From assembly GCF_009905735.1 (NCBI RefSeq), contig NZ_JAAALE010000009.1, positions 1 to 64,000 on the forward strand: a DNA stretch of 64,000 nt, written 5' to 3'. The notes beneath the pieces were generated by a model. That model did not search any database. It saw only the letters and a list, made by a program, of their open reading frames with translations, and was not told the DNA's origin. Below, one piece after another: positions 17,212 to 25,470 of the stretch. Origin of the DNA: Porphyrobacter sp. SLTP. Lineage in GTDB: Bacteria > Pseudomonadota > Alphaproteobacteria > Sphingomonadales > Sphingomonadaceae. Within the stretch, counting starts at the first letter, position 1; the number at the start of each line of letters is the position of its first letter. The translations under genes were made by a program, and so were the position numbers.

Positions 17212-17897
17212 GGCGCTGAATTTCCGATACTTTCGACGATAATCGCGGCGAGACGATCGGCCTGCCCAGCGTCTTCGTCAGGCTCGGCGCGCAGCCATAG
17301 GCCGGGGCCTCCGACCATGCTTTGGGCAATGTCCATCTGGCCCGGGGCGAGCGCCGGTTCGGCGGTTTCGAGTTCGCGGAACATCGCCGCCCCGATGGGC
17401 CAGCCGCCCAGCACCAGACCGGACTCGCGACCTTGCGCCATAAGCCCCTCAGACGTTTCGGCCATTCCGGCCTCTCGCGCCGCAATGGTACGCGCGCGGA
17501 TCATGCCGCGCAGCAGCTTGGGGCCGGTTTGTGCCGTATAGTGCCAACCGGGCAGCGAAGCCGGCGCGACAAGCGCGCCCGCCCGGATCGCCAGCACATG
17601 GGTCGCGCCCAGCGCTTCGCCCGCAGCGGCCATGCCCGCGCGCCAGCTTGCCAGTGTTTGATCTTCAAGCGGAGCAAGGCTCTCGTTGCAACCCGGCAGA
17701 TCGGGCAGCAGCGTGTCGATCCCCGCCGCATCCAGCCGCCGCATTACCTCGATGGTGAACCGGCGCAGCTTGTTCGCTTCATCGAACCATGCCGGGCACA
17801 CCAGCACCCGGACCGTGCGGCCGCGATCGAAGGCGACCAGCAATTCCTCAGACGGAGATCCACCGTCGGGCCCCGGATGGTTCCACGTGAAAATCAC
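17208..17897 (-). CDS. Alpha/beta-hydrolase-like protein of the XrtA locus
   Basis: The product is 229 residues. The N-terminal half reads like an alpha/beta-hydrolase core (VRVLVCPAWFDEANKLRR, TLLPDLPGCNES near residue 65, then a THVLAIRAGALVAP strand) but the nucleophile elbow is not clear: the position expected for GxSxG reads IRAGA. It corresponds in location to hydrolase 2 of XrtA loci. It may be a catalytically altered partner of hydrolase 1; that is inference. It overlaps hydrolase 1 by four bases. Confidence 0.65.
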   Translation of the reverse strand: MIFTWNHPGPDGGSPSEELLVAFDRGRTVRVLVCPAWFDEANKLRRFTIEVMRRLDAAGIDTLLPDLPGCNESLAPLEDQTLASWRAGMAAAGEALGATHVLAIRAGALVAPASLPGWHYTAQTGPKLLRGMIRARTIAAREAGMAETSEGLMAQGRESGLVLGGWPIGAAMFRELETAEPALAPGQMDIAQSMVGGPGLWLRAEPDEDAGQADRLAAIIVESIGNSAP

Positions 17898-17930
17898 CCG
17901 AGAGGCACCCTGGAGGAGGTCAAGCCCGAC

Positions 17931-18227
17931 CTAGCGCGGGTTGAGCTTTGCCCGCGCAAACGCCAGCAGGCCACCATAAGTCTCAAGCATCTCGCCATCG
18001 ACATCGTCATCCTCGATCACGATGCCGAGCCGGTCTTCCATTTCGGTCAGCAATCCGGCGACCGCCATCGAGTCCAGCTCGGGAAGATGGCCGAACAACC
18101 CCGATTCCGGACCGAAGGCAGCGGCCTGTGCCGGGTCGAGCCCCAGAACATCGGCGATCAACGCCTTGAGTTCGCTATCGAGCGCGGCTTCGCCTGCTGC
18201 GCTATCGATGTTCGGAATGGTGGTCAT
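17931..18227 (-). CDS. Acyl carrier protein of the XrtA locus
   Basis: The product is a 98-residue acidic carrier protein. The phosphopantetheine attachment site is Ser53 in the motif ELDSMAV, with the usual acidic helix (LTEMEDRLGIVIEDDD) after it. It would carry an acyl or aminoacyl group on a thioester arm for the neighbouring ligase, acyltransferase or hydrolases. It belongs to the minus-strand group between the acyltransferase and the hydrolases. Confidence 0.85.
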   Translation of the reverse strand: MTTIPNIDSAAGEAALDSELKALIADVLGLDPAQAAAFGPESGLFGHLPELDSMAVAGLLTEMEDRLGIVIEDDDVDGEMLETYGGLLAFARAKLNPR

Positions 18228-18318
18228 TTATGCCCAAATCCCTGTGTTTGGCCGTGGCGGCGGGGCTTAGCCATGCGCGGGGCTGGGTGCAAGCATTGCG
18301 GGCCCGCACCCGCGCGCC

Positions 18319-19305
18319 TCAGGCCCCGTTATGGCGCAGCAGGCGCTTGGCGAGCGGGGGCCAGCTTTTCGGCTGTGCCGGGTCGAGACAATCGACGCGG
18401 AAACGTGGACGCACATCCTCCATCCAGTCGGCCTTGTAGCCCTGATCGCCGGTGCCGAAGTCGACAAGGTCGACGTGGTCCACATCGATCACGTGCTGGA
18501 ACAGCGCGGCGGTCAGCGTGGTGCCGGCCGATAACGGCTTGTGGCTCTCAAGATGGGCGAGCTTATGAATGTAAGCAATTGAATTTTCGACAGTCCAGCA
18601 TTGCGCTGCGACCGCGATGCCTTCGGCTCGGGCCACACCCAAGCGCAGCCGTCCCGCAGTGCCTTCCGCCTCGGCGAAGGCACGCAGCATGGCGGGTTGA
18701 TCCTCGGCGGGTTTCCAGCTGGCAGCATAGATCGCTTCGTAATCGGCCCAGACGTCCGCGTCGAAGTGGGTGAGCACCTCCACCTCGACCTTCTTCGCCT
18801 TGCGTTTCAGCGTCGTGCGCAGGGCGCCGGGGCGGCTCTCCCAATATTCGGCAAAGCTGCGCCCGCGCACGGGCAGGATGTGGTTGATATCGCAAGGTTC
18901 CACCGCAACCTTCCAGCCAACGTTGCGGAACGCACGGGCGAGCCGCTCGGCTGACCCATCCTCGCCCGGCACGGGTTCGAGCGTCACCCGATATCCGCGC
19001 GTTTTCAGCTGCCGGGCAATCGCTTCGAGCAGCCGGTCACCCGCTGCGCCGGCCGGAGCAAGCTCGCGCCAGGTAAAGCTGTACCAGTTGCGCAAGGGAA
19101 TGATTCGCCCGCCATCTTCGGTCAAGGCGAGGGCGGCGGCGCTATCGGCGTCGCTCGCCATGGCGATCAATGGAACGAGCCCGGTCTCCGCCAGCAGCGC
19201 AAACCACTCGGCACGGTCGAACGGCGCGGGAGTGCCGCTGCCTGCTCCTTTGGCGCTCAACGCTTGCAAGACGTTAACGCTATCGTGATACCGCGCTTCG
19301 ATCAC
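18319..19305 (-). CDS. GNAT/CelD-like acyltransferase of the XrtA locus
   Basis: The product is about 328 residues with a C-terminal FemAB/GNAT-like domain: YWESRPGALRTTLKRKAKK near the middle, then VAAQCWTVENSIAYIHKLAH and HVDLVDFGTGDQGYKADW, a signature shared with BcsL/CelD-type acyltransferases of polysaccharide loci. I place the start at a GTG at 19305; no ATG precedes a convincing site and the frame stays open further upstream, so this is tentative. It is divergent from the acyl-CoA ligase, with starts about 10 bases apart. The acyl donor may be the carrier protein encoded next to it (inference). Confidence 0.75.
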   Translation of the reverse strand: MIEARYHDSVNVLQALSAKGAGSGTPAPFDRAEWFALLAETGLVPLIAMASDADSAAALALTEDGGRIIPLRNWYSFTWRELAPAGAAGDRLLEAIARQLKTRGYRVTLEPVPGEDGSAERLARAFRNVGWKVAVEPCDINHILPVRGRSFAEYWESRPGALRTTLKRKAKKVEVEVLTHFDADVWADYEAIYAASWKPAEDQPAMLRAFAEAEGTAGRLRLGVARAEGIAVAAQCWTVENSIAYIHKLAHLESHKPLSAGTTLTAALFQHVIDVDHVDLVDFGTGDQGYKADWMEDVRPRFRVDCLDPAQPKSWPPLAKRLLRHNGA

Positions 19306-19314
19306 TGTAAAAGA

Positions 19315-20874
19315 ATGCTCCTGACTATGCCGCACCAGCCTGATCCCGCCTTGCGCCCGCTTGACCACCTTGCCGAACTGGCGGGGGCGGCGGGGCGTGG
19401 GGAGAACCCGGCGCTGGTGCTGCGCGAGGGTACGCTTAACCACAATCAGTTAAGACAGCGTGTCGCGCGGCTCGCCGGATGGCTGGCCGAGATGGTGCCG
19501 GACAAGGGTGCGCGTGTGGCAAGCTGGGCGGCGAAGGGCGAGATCACCTGCCTGCTGCCGCTCGCTACCGCGCGGGCTGGGCTGGTGCATGTGCCGATCA
19601 ACCCGCTGCTGAAACGCGCGCAGGCAGCGCATATCCTCGCCGATAGCGGGGCGAAGCTGCTGATCGGGACGGGCTCGCGGCTTGCCTCGCTGGAGCCGGG
19701 CGATCTTCCGCCGGGTTGCGCCGCGCTGGGTGAGGCTGAAGCGCTGGCAGCCGCTGAGGCTGCTGCGCGAGAATTGGGGCCGTCCGAGGCTGATCCTGGG
19801 GAGCTGGCAGCGATCCTCTATACCTCGGGCTCGACCGGTCGCCCGAAGGGCGTCATGCTGAGCCATGCCAATATGTGGCTCGGCGCGGTGAGCGTGGCGC
19901 ATTATCTCGGGCTGGCCGATGACGACGTGACGCTCGCCGTGCTGCCGCTGTCCTTTGATTACGGGCAGAACCAGCTTTTGAGCACCTGGTATGCGGGTGG
20001 TTGTGTGGTGCCGCTCGATTTCCTGTTCCCCAAGGATGTCGCCAAAGCCTGCGCGAAGCATGGGGTAACGACGCTCGCAGCCGTTCCGCCCCTGTGGGTG
20101 CAACTGACCGAGATCGACTGGCCCGCGGAGGCGTGCGCGCCTTTGCGACGGCTCACCAATAGCGGCGGGGCCTTGACGGTGGATCTGGTGCGATCCTTGC
20201 GCGGCCTGTTTCCCGACGCGCGCCTGTTCCCGATGTACGGCCTGACCGAGGCGTTTCGGTCGACCTTCCTTGATCCCAAGCTGGTTGATTCGCATCCAAC
20301 ATCAATGGGTAAGGCGATCCCCTTCGCAGAGATTCTCGTGATCAATGATGCAGGTGATATCGCCGCTGATGACGAGGAGGGCGAGCTGGTCCATTGCGGC
20401 CCACTGGTCGCGCAGGGCTATTGGCAGGACCCGGAGCGCACGGCGGAGCGCTTCAAGCCTGCACCGGCCGCATCGGCCTATGGCGGGATGGCGGTGTGGT
20501 CGGGCGACCGGGTGCGGCGCTCGGCGGAGGGGCTGCTCTATTTCGCCGGACGGCGCGATGCGATGATCAAGAGCGCAGGCAACCGCATCAGCCCGCAGGA
20601 AATCGAGGAAGCCGCGCTGGCCTCAGGTCTGGCTGCCGAAGCGGTCGCGCTGGGCGTGGCTCATCCGCGCTTGGGCCAAGCGGTGCATCTGGTGGTGCGC
20701 GGCGCCGCAGACGAAGCGGCGCGGGCGGAATTGCCCAAGCGGCTCCAGCGCGACCTGCCAAATTTTATGCAGCCCCAGCACATCCATTGGCGCGAGACGA
20801 TGCCCTTGAACCCCAACGGCAAGATCGACCGCACCGCCTTGCAGGCCCAGCTCAATCAGGAATTTGCCCCATGA
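19315..20874 (+). CDS. Acyl-CoA ligase (AMP-forming), exosortase A system-associated
   Basis: The product is a 519-residue ANL adenylating enzyme. The YTSGSTGRPKG motif is at residues 169-179, with YGLTEAF and the terminal NGKIDR lysine also present. In XrtA loci this family always accompanies the PLP decarboxylase and carrier protein, and probably loads a carboxylic or amino acid onto the carrier. Start is ATG 19315 or ATG 19327; neither has a strong ribosome site. The end overlaps the decarboxylase by ATGA. Confidence 0.9.
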   Translation: MLLTMPHQPDPALRPLDHLAELAGAAGRGENPALVLREGTLNHNQLRQRVARLAGWLAEMVPDKGARVASWAAKGEITCLLPLATARAGLVHVPINPLLKRAQAAHILADSGAKLLIGTGSRLASLEPGDLPPGCAALGEAEALAAAEAAARELGPSEADPGELAAILYTSGSTGRPKGVMLSHANMWLGAVSVAHYLGLADDDVTLAVLPLSFDYGQNQLLSTWYAGGCVVPLDFLFPKDVAKACAKHGVTTLAAVPPLWVQLTEIDWPAEACAPLRRLTNSGGALTVDLVRSLRGLFPDARLFPMYGLTEAFRSTFLDPKLVDSHPTSMGKAIPFAEILVINDAGDIAADDEEGELVHCGPLVAQGYWQDPERTAERFKPAPAASAYGGMAVWSGDRVRRSAEGLLYFAGRRDAMIKSAGNRISPQEIEEAALASGLAAEAVALGVAHPRLGQAVHLVVRGAADEAARAELPKRLQRDLPNFMQPQHIHWRETMPLNPNGKIDRTALQAQLNQEFAP

Positions 20875-22097
20875 AGCCCGTCGGCCCGATCCCCGCTGGT
20901 TACGAGACGATCGCAGGCGAACTCGCCATTGGCGGCAAGCGCGCGAGCGAATTGGTCGCCGAGGCGGGGCGCACCCCGCTGTTCGTCTATTCGCGCGCGC
21001 ACCTGGATGCCCGCGTGGCGGAGTTGCGCGCGGCGCTGCCGACGCGGGTAGGGCTGAACTACGCGGTGAAGGCGAACCCGAACCTCGCCGTTATCGGCCA
21101 TATGGCGCCGCTGGTGGACGGTTTCGACATCGCCTCCTCGGGCGAGCTTGCCCTGTGCGTGGCCGTGGGGATCGACCCGCGCCGCATCAGCTTTGCCGGG
21201 CCGGGCAAGCGGGACGATGAGCTGGAGGCCGCGATTGCCGCAGGCGTGACGCTCAATTGCGAAAGCGAGGGTGAGGGCGCGCGGGCGATCGCCATCGGCC
21301 AGCGGCTTGGCAAGGCGCCGCGCATCGCGATCCGGGTAAACCCCTCCTTTGAAATGAAGGGCTCGGGGATGAAGATGGGCGGCGGGGCCAAGCAATTCGG
21401 CGTCGATGCCGAGCGCGTGCCCGAACTGGCCCGAAACCTGATCGGCGAAGGGGCCGAGTGGCGCGGCCTCCACATCTTCACCGGCAGCCAGACGCTGAGC
21501 GCGGACGCGATCATCGAAGCACAGGGCAATGTGCTGGAACTGGCCGCCGAACTTGCCGACGCGATTGGCCACGGCCTGCCCAAGCTGAACATGGGCGGGG
21601 GACTGGGGATTCCGTACTTCCCAGGCGATACGCCGGTCGATCTGGCGCGCGTCGGTGCGGCTTTGTCCGAACGTGTGGCGGATTTGCCGCCCGTCCTCGC
21701 GGATACCGAGCTGTGCATCGAACTCGGGCGCTATCTCGTCGGCGAGGCGGGCGTGTATCTGACCCGCGTTATTGACCGCAAGGTTAGCCACGGCGTGACT
21801 TACCTGGTGACGGACGGCGGGTTGCATCACCAGCTCGCCGCTTCGGGCAATTTTGGTACCGTGGTGCGGCGCAACTATCCTTCGGCCATTGCAACGCGTT
21901 ACGGGGCAGAGGTGACCGAGGAGGTCAACATCGTCGGCTGCCTGTGCACCCCGCTGGACCGGCTCGCCGACAATGCCGCGATGCCTCACGCTGACGTGGG
22001 CGATCTGGTCGCGGTGTTTTGCGCCGGGGCTTACGGCGCGACCGCCTCACCCAGTGCTTTCCTCGGTCACGGCCCGGCGGCCGAACTGCTGGTCTGA
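20871..22097 (+). CDS. PLP-dependent decarboxylase, exosortase A system-associated
   Basis: The product is a 408-residue fold-type III decarboxylase of the ornithine/diaminopimelate/arginine class. The PLP lysine is Lys67 (NYAVKANPN), the SSGE segment follows at about 88-91, and the substrate/PLP motif ELGRYLVG and a C-terminal CTPLDRL also fit. It would decarboxylate a basic amino acid or a carrier-bound analogue; the substrate is not determined. It is coupled to the ligase (ATGA) and separated by a 198-base gap from the export genes. Confidence 0.9.
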   Translation: MKPVGPIPAGYETIAGELAIGGKRASELVAEAGRTPLFVYSRAHLDARVAELRAALPTRVGLNYAVKANPNLAVIGHMAPLVDGFDIASSGELALCVAVGIDPRRISFAGPGKRDDELEAAIAAGVTLNCESEGEGARAIAIGQRLGKAPRIAIRVNPSFEMKGSGMKMGGGAKQFGVDAERVPELARNLIGEGAEWRGLHIFTGSQTLSADAIIEAQGNVLELAAELADAIGHGLPKLNMGGGLGIPYFPGDTPVDLARVGAALSERVADLPPVLADTELCIELGRYLVGEAGVYLTRVIDRKVSHGVTYLVTDGGLHHQLAASGNFGTVVRRNYPSAIATRYGAEVTEEVNIVGCLCTPLDRLADNAAMPHADVGDLVAVFCAGAYGATASPSAFLGHGPAAELLV

Positions 22098-22295
22098 CGC
22101 GTCACAACAACCTGCGTTAATCCCCGCAAAGCCGCTGTCCCATCGCGGGATAGGGCCGGATTTGGCGCTGTATAACTAACCAGATGTTCACCATTTCCAG
22201 CGACAAGAACCCCCATAACCGGGCGGTCCGTGTTGCAGGTCGCTCCTGCGCTGATACGCGCCGCCCGGCAAGAACTGGCCAAGGATCTTCGACCG

Positions 22296-22937
22296 ATGTT
22301 GTACCGTCTGCCCCCGATGCGCCTCGCAGCTCTTGGCGTCAGCGCTGCCTTGCTGGCAGCCTGCACCACTGGAGGCACGGAACTGCCATCGGCCAGCTAT
22401 GGTGACGGCAGCGTCGCCCCGTCCGAAGAATATACCATCGGCCCGCTCGACGAGATCACGATCCACGTCTGGCGCAACCCCGAACTCAGCGCCGACAAGG
22501 TGCGCGTGCGTCCCGATGGGCGGCTGACGATCCCACTGGTGCAGGACATTCCGGCCGTGGGGAAGACCGCCACCCAGTTGCAGGAATACATCGCGGGCGA
22601 GCTGGCGAAGTATATCGAGCAGCCGATTGTCTCGGTGATCGTCAACACGCCCGAGGGTAACTTCACCCAGCAGGTGCGCGTCATCGGCGCGACCGGGCAG
22701 CCGGCGTCCTTGCCGTACCGCGCCAACATGACTGTGCTCGACGCGATGATCGCGGTGGGCGGGCTCAATGAATTTGCCGCGGGCAACCGCGCCAAGCTGA
22801 TCCGGCTCGATCATGAAACCGGCACCCAGGTCGAATACCGGCTGCGGCTGTCGGACCTGATCCGCAAGGGCGATTCGACCGCCAACGTGATGCTCAAGCC
22901 GGGCGACACGATCATCATCCCCGAGAGCCGGTTCTAA
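22296..22937 (+). CDS. XrtA-system polysaccharide export lipoprotein (Wza/EpsE-like)
   Basis: The product is a 213-residue outer-membrane polysaccharide exporter of the short Wza type. The lipobox LAAC puts the lipidated cysteine at residue 23. It is followed by a polysaccharide-export domain (YTIGPLDEITIHVWRN, about residues 46-61) and a SLBB domain (VIGATGQPASLPYRANMTVLDAM). I use ATG 22296; the frame extends upstream to a TTG at 22230, but that would bury the signal peptide. It heads the plus-strand export gene series. Confidence 0.9.
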   Translation: MLYRLPPMRLAALGVSAALLAACTTGGTELPSASYGDGSVAPSEEYTIGPLDEITIHVWRNPELSADKVRVRPDGRLTIPLVQDIPAVGKTATQLQEYIAGELAKYIEQPIVSVIVNTPEGNFTQQVRVIGATGQPASLPYRANMTVLDAMIAVGGLNEFAAGNRAKLIRLDHETGTQVEYRLRLSDLIRKGDSTANVMLKPGDTIIIPESRF

Positions 22938-22952
22938 AGGGCGCGCTGGGGG

Positions 22953-24473
22953 ATGAGCGAAATCTTCGACGAGCTGCGCGCAGCGCTGTGGTCGGTATGG
23001 CACCGGCGCTGGGTCGCGATTGCGACCGCATGGGGCGTGTGCGTGCTGGGGTGGCTGGTGGTCAGCATGATCCCCAACAGCTACGAATCCAAAGCGCGCG
23101 TCTATGTCGATGTGCAGGATGTGCTCTCCAAGCAGCTCGGCATTGCCGGGGACGGCAAGGAAGAGATCATGCGCGTGCGGCAAACGCTGTCGAGCGCCAA
23201 GAATCTCGAAAAGGTCATCACCTCGACCCGGTTGGGCGAAGGCATCACCGAGCGCGGCGCGCTGGATTCGATGATCGGCGAGCTAGAGAAGAAGGTCACT
23301 GTCACCAGCGAGCAGGATAACCTGTTCGAAATCACCGCCGCTATCGGCCGGGGCGATCTGTCCGATGCCGAGAACGCCGTGCTGGCGCGCGATGTGGTGC
23401 AAAAGCTGCTCGACATCCTGCGCGAAGAGCATGTGATCGGTAACCGCACCGGGATCAGTACCGCGATTGGCGATCTCGACCGCCAGCTCGACGAGCGCAA
23501 GCTCGAACTGGAGCAGGCCGAACAGCGCCGTCTGGCGTTCGAAGCGCAATATCCCGATCTGGTCGGCGGCTCGGATAGCCTGTCGACCAAGGTCCAGCAG
23601 GCCCGCACCGAAGTGCGCAATGTCGATGCCGATCTGGCTGCGGCGGAAAGCGGCCTTGCGGCGATTTCATCGCAGCTGGCCGCCACGCCGCGCACGATTG
23701 CGGGCGGTCCGCAGGCAACCGGCCCGCGTGCCGCGCTGCAACAGGCGCAGACCCAGCTGGCCGAATTGCGCTCACGCGGGCTGACCGACAGCCATCCCGA
23801 TGTCGTCTCGACCACCAAGCAGGTTGCGATCCTCGCCCGGCAGGCTGCGGCTGCGGGCGATGACGCGGGCGGCACGCCCAATCCCGCCTATGCCTCGCTG
23901 ATCGCGATCAAGAGCGAGCGTCAGGCGACCGTCGAAGCCCTCCAGGCCCGCCGCGCCGCGCTGCAAAGCAACTTTGCCGCCCTGATGGCGAGCCAGGCGA
24001 GCGAGCCAACGGTCGCCGCCGAAGCCAACCGCATCAGCCGCGATTACGACGTGCTGCGCCAGAATTACGAAAAGCTGCTGCAAGACCGCGAGGCGCTGCG
24101 CACGCGCGGCAAGGTCGAGGACAAGGCCAGCCAGTTCCGGTTCGACATCATCCAGCAGCCCGGTGTGCCGCAAAAGCCTGCCGCGCCCAACCGTCCGCTG
24201 CTGCTGTTCGGCGTGCTGATCGTCGGGATCGGGGCAGGGGTCGCAGCGGCCTATGCGCTGGCACAGCTCAAATCCAGCTTCGCCACGCCGCAGAAGCTGG
24301 AGCGCACCTTCGATCTGCCGGTCATCGGTTCGATCTCGCTGACCGTGTCGGACGCCGCGCGCGTGATCGAACGCCGCCGGTTGATGCAGTTCGCCGGAGC
24401 CTGCGCAGGGCTTGGCATGATGTTTGTGATCCTTGTCGCCATCGAGGTCATCTCGATCGGGTCGATAGCGTGA
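22953..24473 (+). CDS. XrtA-system polysaccharide chain-length determinant (Wzz-like)
   Basis: The product is a 506-residue inner-membrane co-polymerase controlling chain length. A transmembrane helix at about 20-40 starts the Wzz domain; a long periplasmic coiled-coil follows (about 170-260 and 300-390, rich in Leu/Glu/Arg heptads); a second membrane segment lies at about 415-436 and a third at the C-terminus (477-506). It pairs with the tyrosine kinase encoded next. Length fits the XrtA group. Confidence 0.9.
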   Translation: MSEIFDELRAALWSVWHRRWVAIATAWGVCVLGWLVVSMIPNSYESKARVYVDVQDVLSKQLGIAGDGKEEIMRVRQTLSSAKNLEKVITSTRLGEGITERGALDSMIGELEKKVTVTSEQDNLFEITAAIGRGDLSDAENAVLARDVVQKLLDILREEHVIGNRTGISTAIGDLDRQLDERKLELEQAEQRRLAFEAQYPDLVGGSDSLSTKVQQARTEVRNVDADLAAAESGLAAISSQLAATPRTIAGGPQATGPRAALQQAQTQLAELRSRGLTDSHPDVVSTTKQVAILARQAAAAGDDAGGTPNPAYASLIAIKSERQATVEALQARRAALQSNFAALMASQASEPTVAAEANRISRDYDVLRQNYEKLLQDREALRTRGKVEDKASQFRFDIIQQPGVPQKPAAPNRPLLLFGVLIVGIGAGVAAAYALAQLKSSFATPQKLERTFDLPVIGSISLTVSDAARVIERRRLMQFAGACAGLGMMFVILVAIEVISIGSIA

Positions 24474-24489
24474 GGATGGGGGCCGAAGC

Positions 24490-25470
24490 ATGACCGATCA
24501 GGGAAAGATCAACCGCGAAGGCGCACGGCCGGCATCGCTGTTCGAGCGCGCTGACGCGACATTCGGGCTAGGCCCGGTGCGCACGCCGCCCGTGCCGCCG
24601 GTGCCTGAAGCAGTGCGCCCTGCGCCCGCCCCGCAACCTGCATCGCAAGCGCCCGCCGCGCTGCAGCCGGTGGCTTTCGCCAAGCCCGAGCCTGCCGCAA
24701 TACCCGCTGCGCCTCAGCCCGAAGCGCCGCGCGCTGCCGCCTTTGGCGGGCCGCTTGTCCACATCGACCGCCAGCATTTGCGCGATGGTGGGCTGATCGT
24801 GCCGGAAGACCCGGTAACCGGCCTCCTCGAAGAGTTCCGCATCGTCAAGCGCGAGCTGCTCGCCGATGCCCGTGCGGGGGCTAGCGCACTCGCCCGCCGC
24901 ATTCTCGTGTGTTCGCCCCATCCGGGCGAGGGCAAGACCTATTGCGCCACCAACCTCGCCATCGCGCTCGCTGCCGAGCGCGGGCTTGAGGTGCTGCTGG
25001 TCGATGCCGATGTGGTCAAGCCGTCAGTGGCGCTGCGCCTCGGCATCGATGTTGAGCAAGGCCTGATGGATGCGCTCGCCGATCCGGCGATCCGGCCGGA
25101 AAGTCTGGTGATCCGCACCGATATCGAAGGCCTGTTCGTGCTACCCGCCGGAACCGCCACGTCACTCGACGCCGAATATCTCGCCAGTGCGCGCACCGGT
25201 GAAGTGCTCGACCGGCTGACCCAGGGTGCGCCGGACCGCATCGTGATTTTCGACACGCCGCCCGCGCTTGCCGCATCGCCCGCCGCCGAATTGGCCCAGC
25301 ATGTCGGGCAAGCTCTGCTTGTGGTGCGCGCAGACGAAACCAGCCGCGCGGCTCTGGAAGACGCGCAGCAGCTGCTCTCGGCCTGCGGCGATATCAAACT
25401 GCTTCTGAATGCCGCGCGCTACAGCCCTTCGGGGCGGCGCTTCGGCACCTATGGCACCAAGGGGAAATGA
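24490..25470 (+). CDS. XrtA-associated tyrosine autokinase (BY-kinase)
   Basis: The product is a 326-residue cytoplasmic bacterial tyrosine kinase. A Pro/Ala-rich N-terminus (about residues 28-90) leads to the ATPase domain with Walker A SPHPGEGKT ending at residue 150 (Lys149) and Walker A' LLVDADV with Asp172 and Asp174. The C-terminus has only two tyrosines (ARYSPSGRRFGTYG) rather than a long tyrosine cluster. It likely cycles with the chain-length protein to drive polymer export. Its stop overlaps the start of the outer-membrane protein gene. Confidence 0.88.
   Translation: MTDQGKINREGARPASLFERADATFGLGPVRTPPVPPVPEAVRPAPAPQPASQAPAALQPVAFAKPEPAAIPAAPQPEAPRAAAFGGPLVHIDRQHLRDGGLIVPEDPVTGLLEEFRIVKRELLADARAGASALARRILVCSPHPGEGKTYCATNLAIALAAERGLEVLLVDADVVKPSVALRLGIDVEQGLMDALADPAIRPESLVIRTDIEGLFVLPAGTATSLDAEYLASARTGEVLDRLTQGAPDRIVIFDTPPALAASPAAELAQHVGQALLVVRADETSRAALEDAQQLLSACGDIKLLLNAARYSPSGRRFGTYGTKGK

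Noticed and set aside
17879-17894. A second parS-like palindrome around CACGTG at the start of the hydrolase-like gene
   Set aside because: Only 12 of 16 positions match the consensus and the outer bases fail on both sides, so I treat it as chance.
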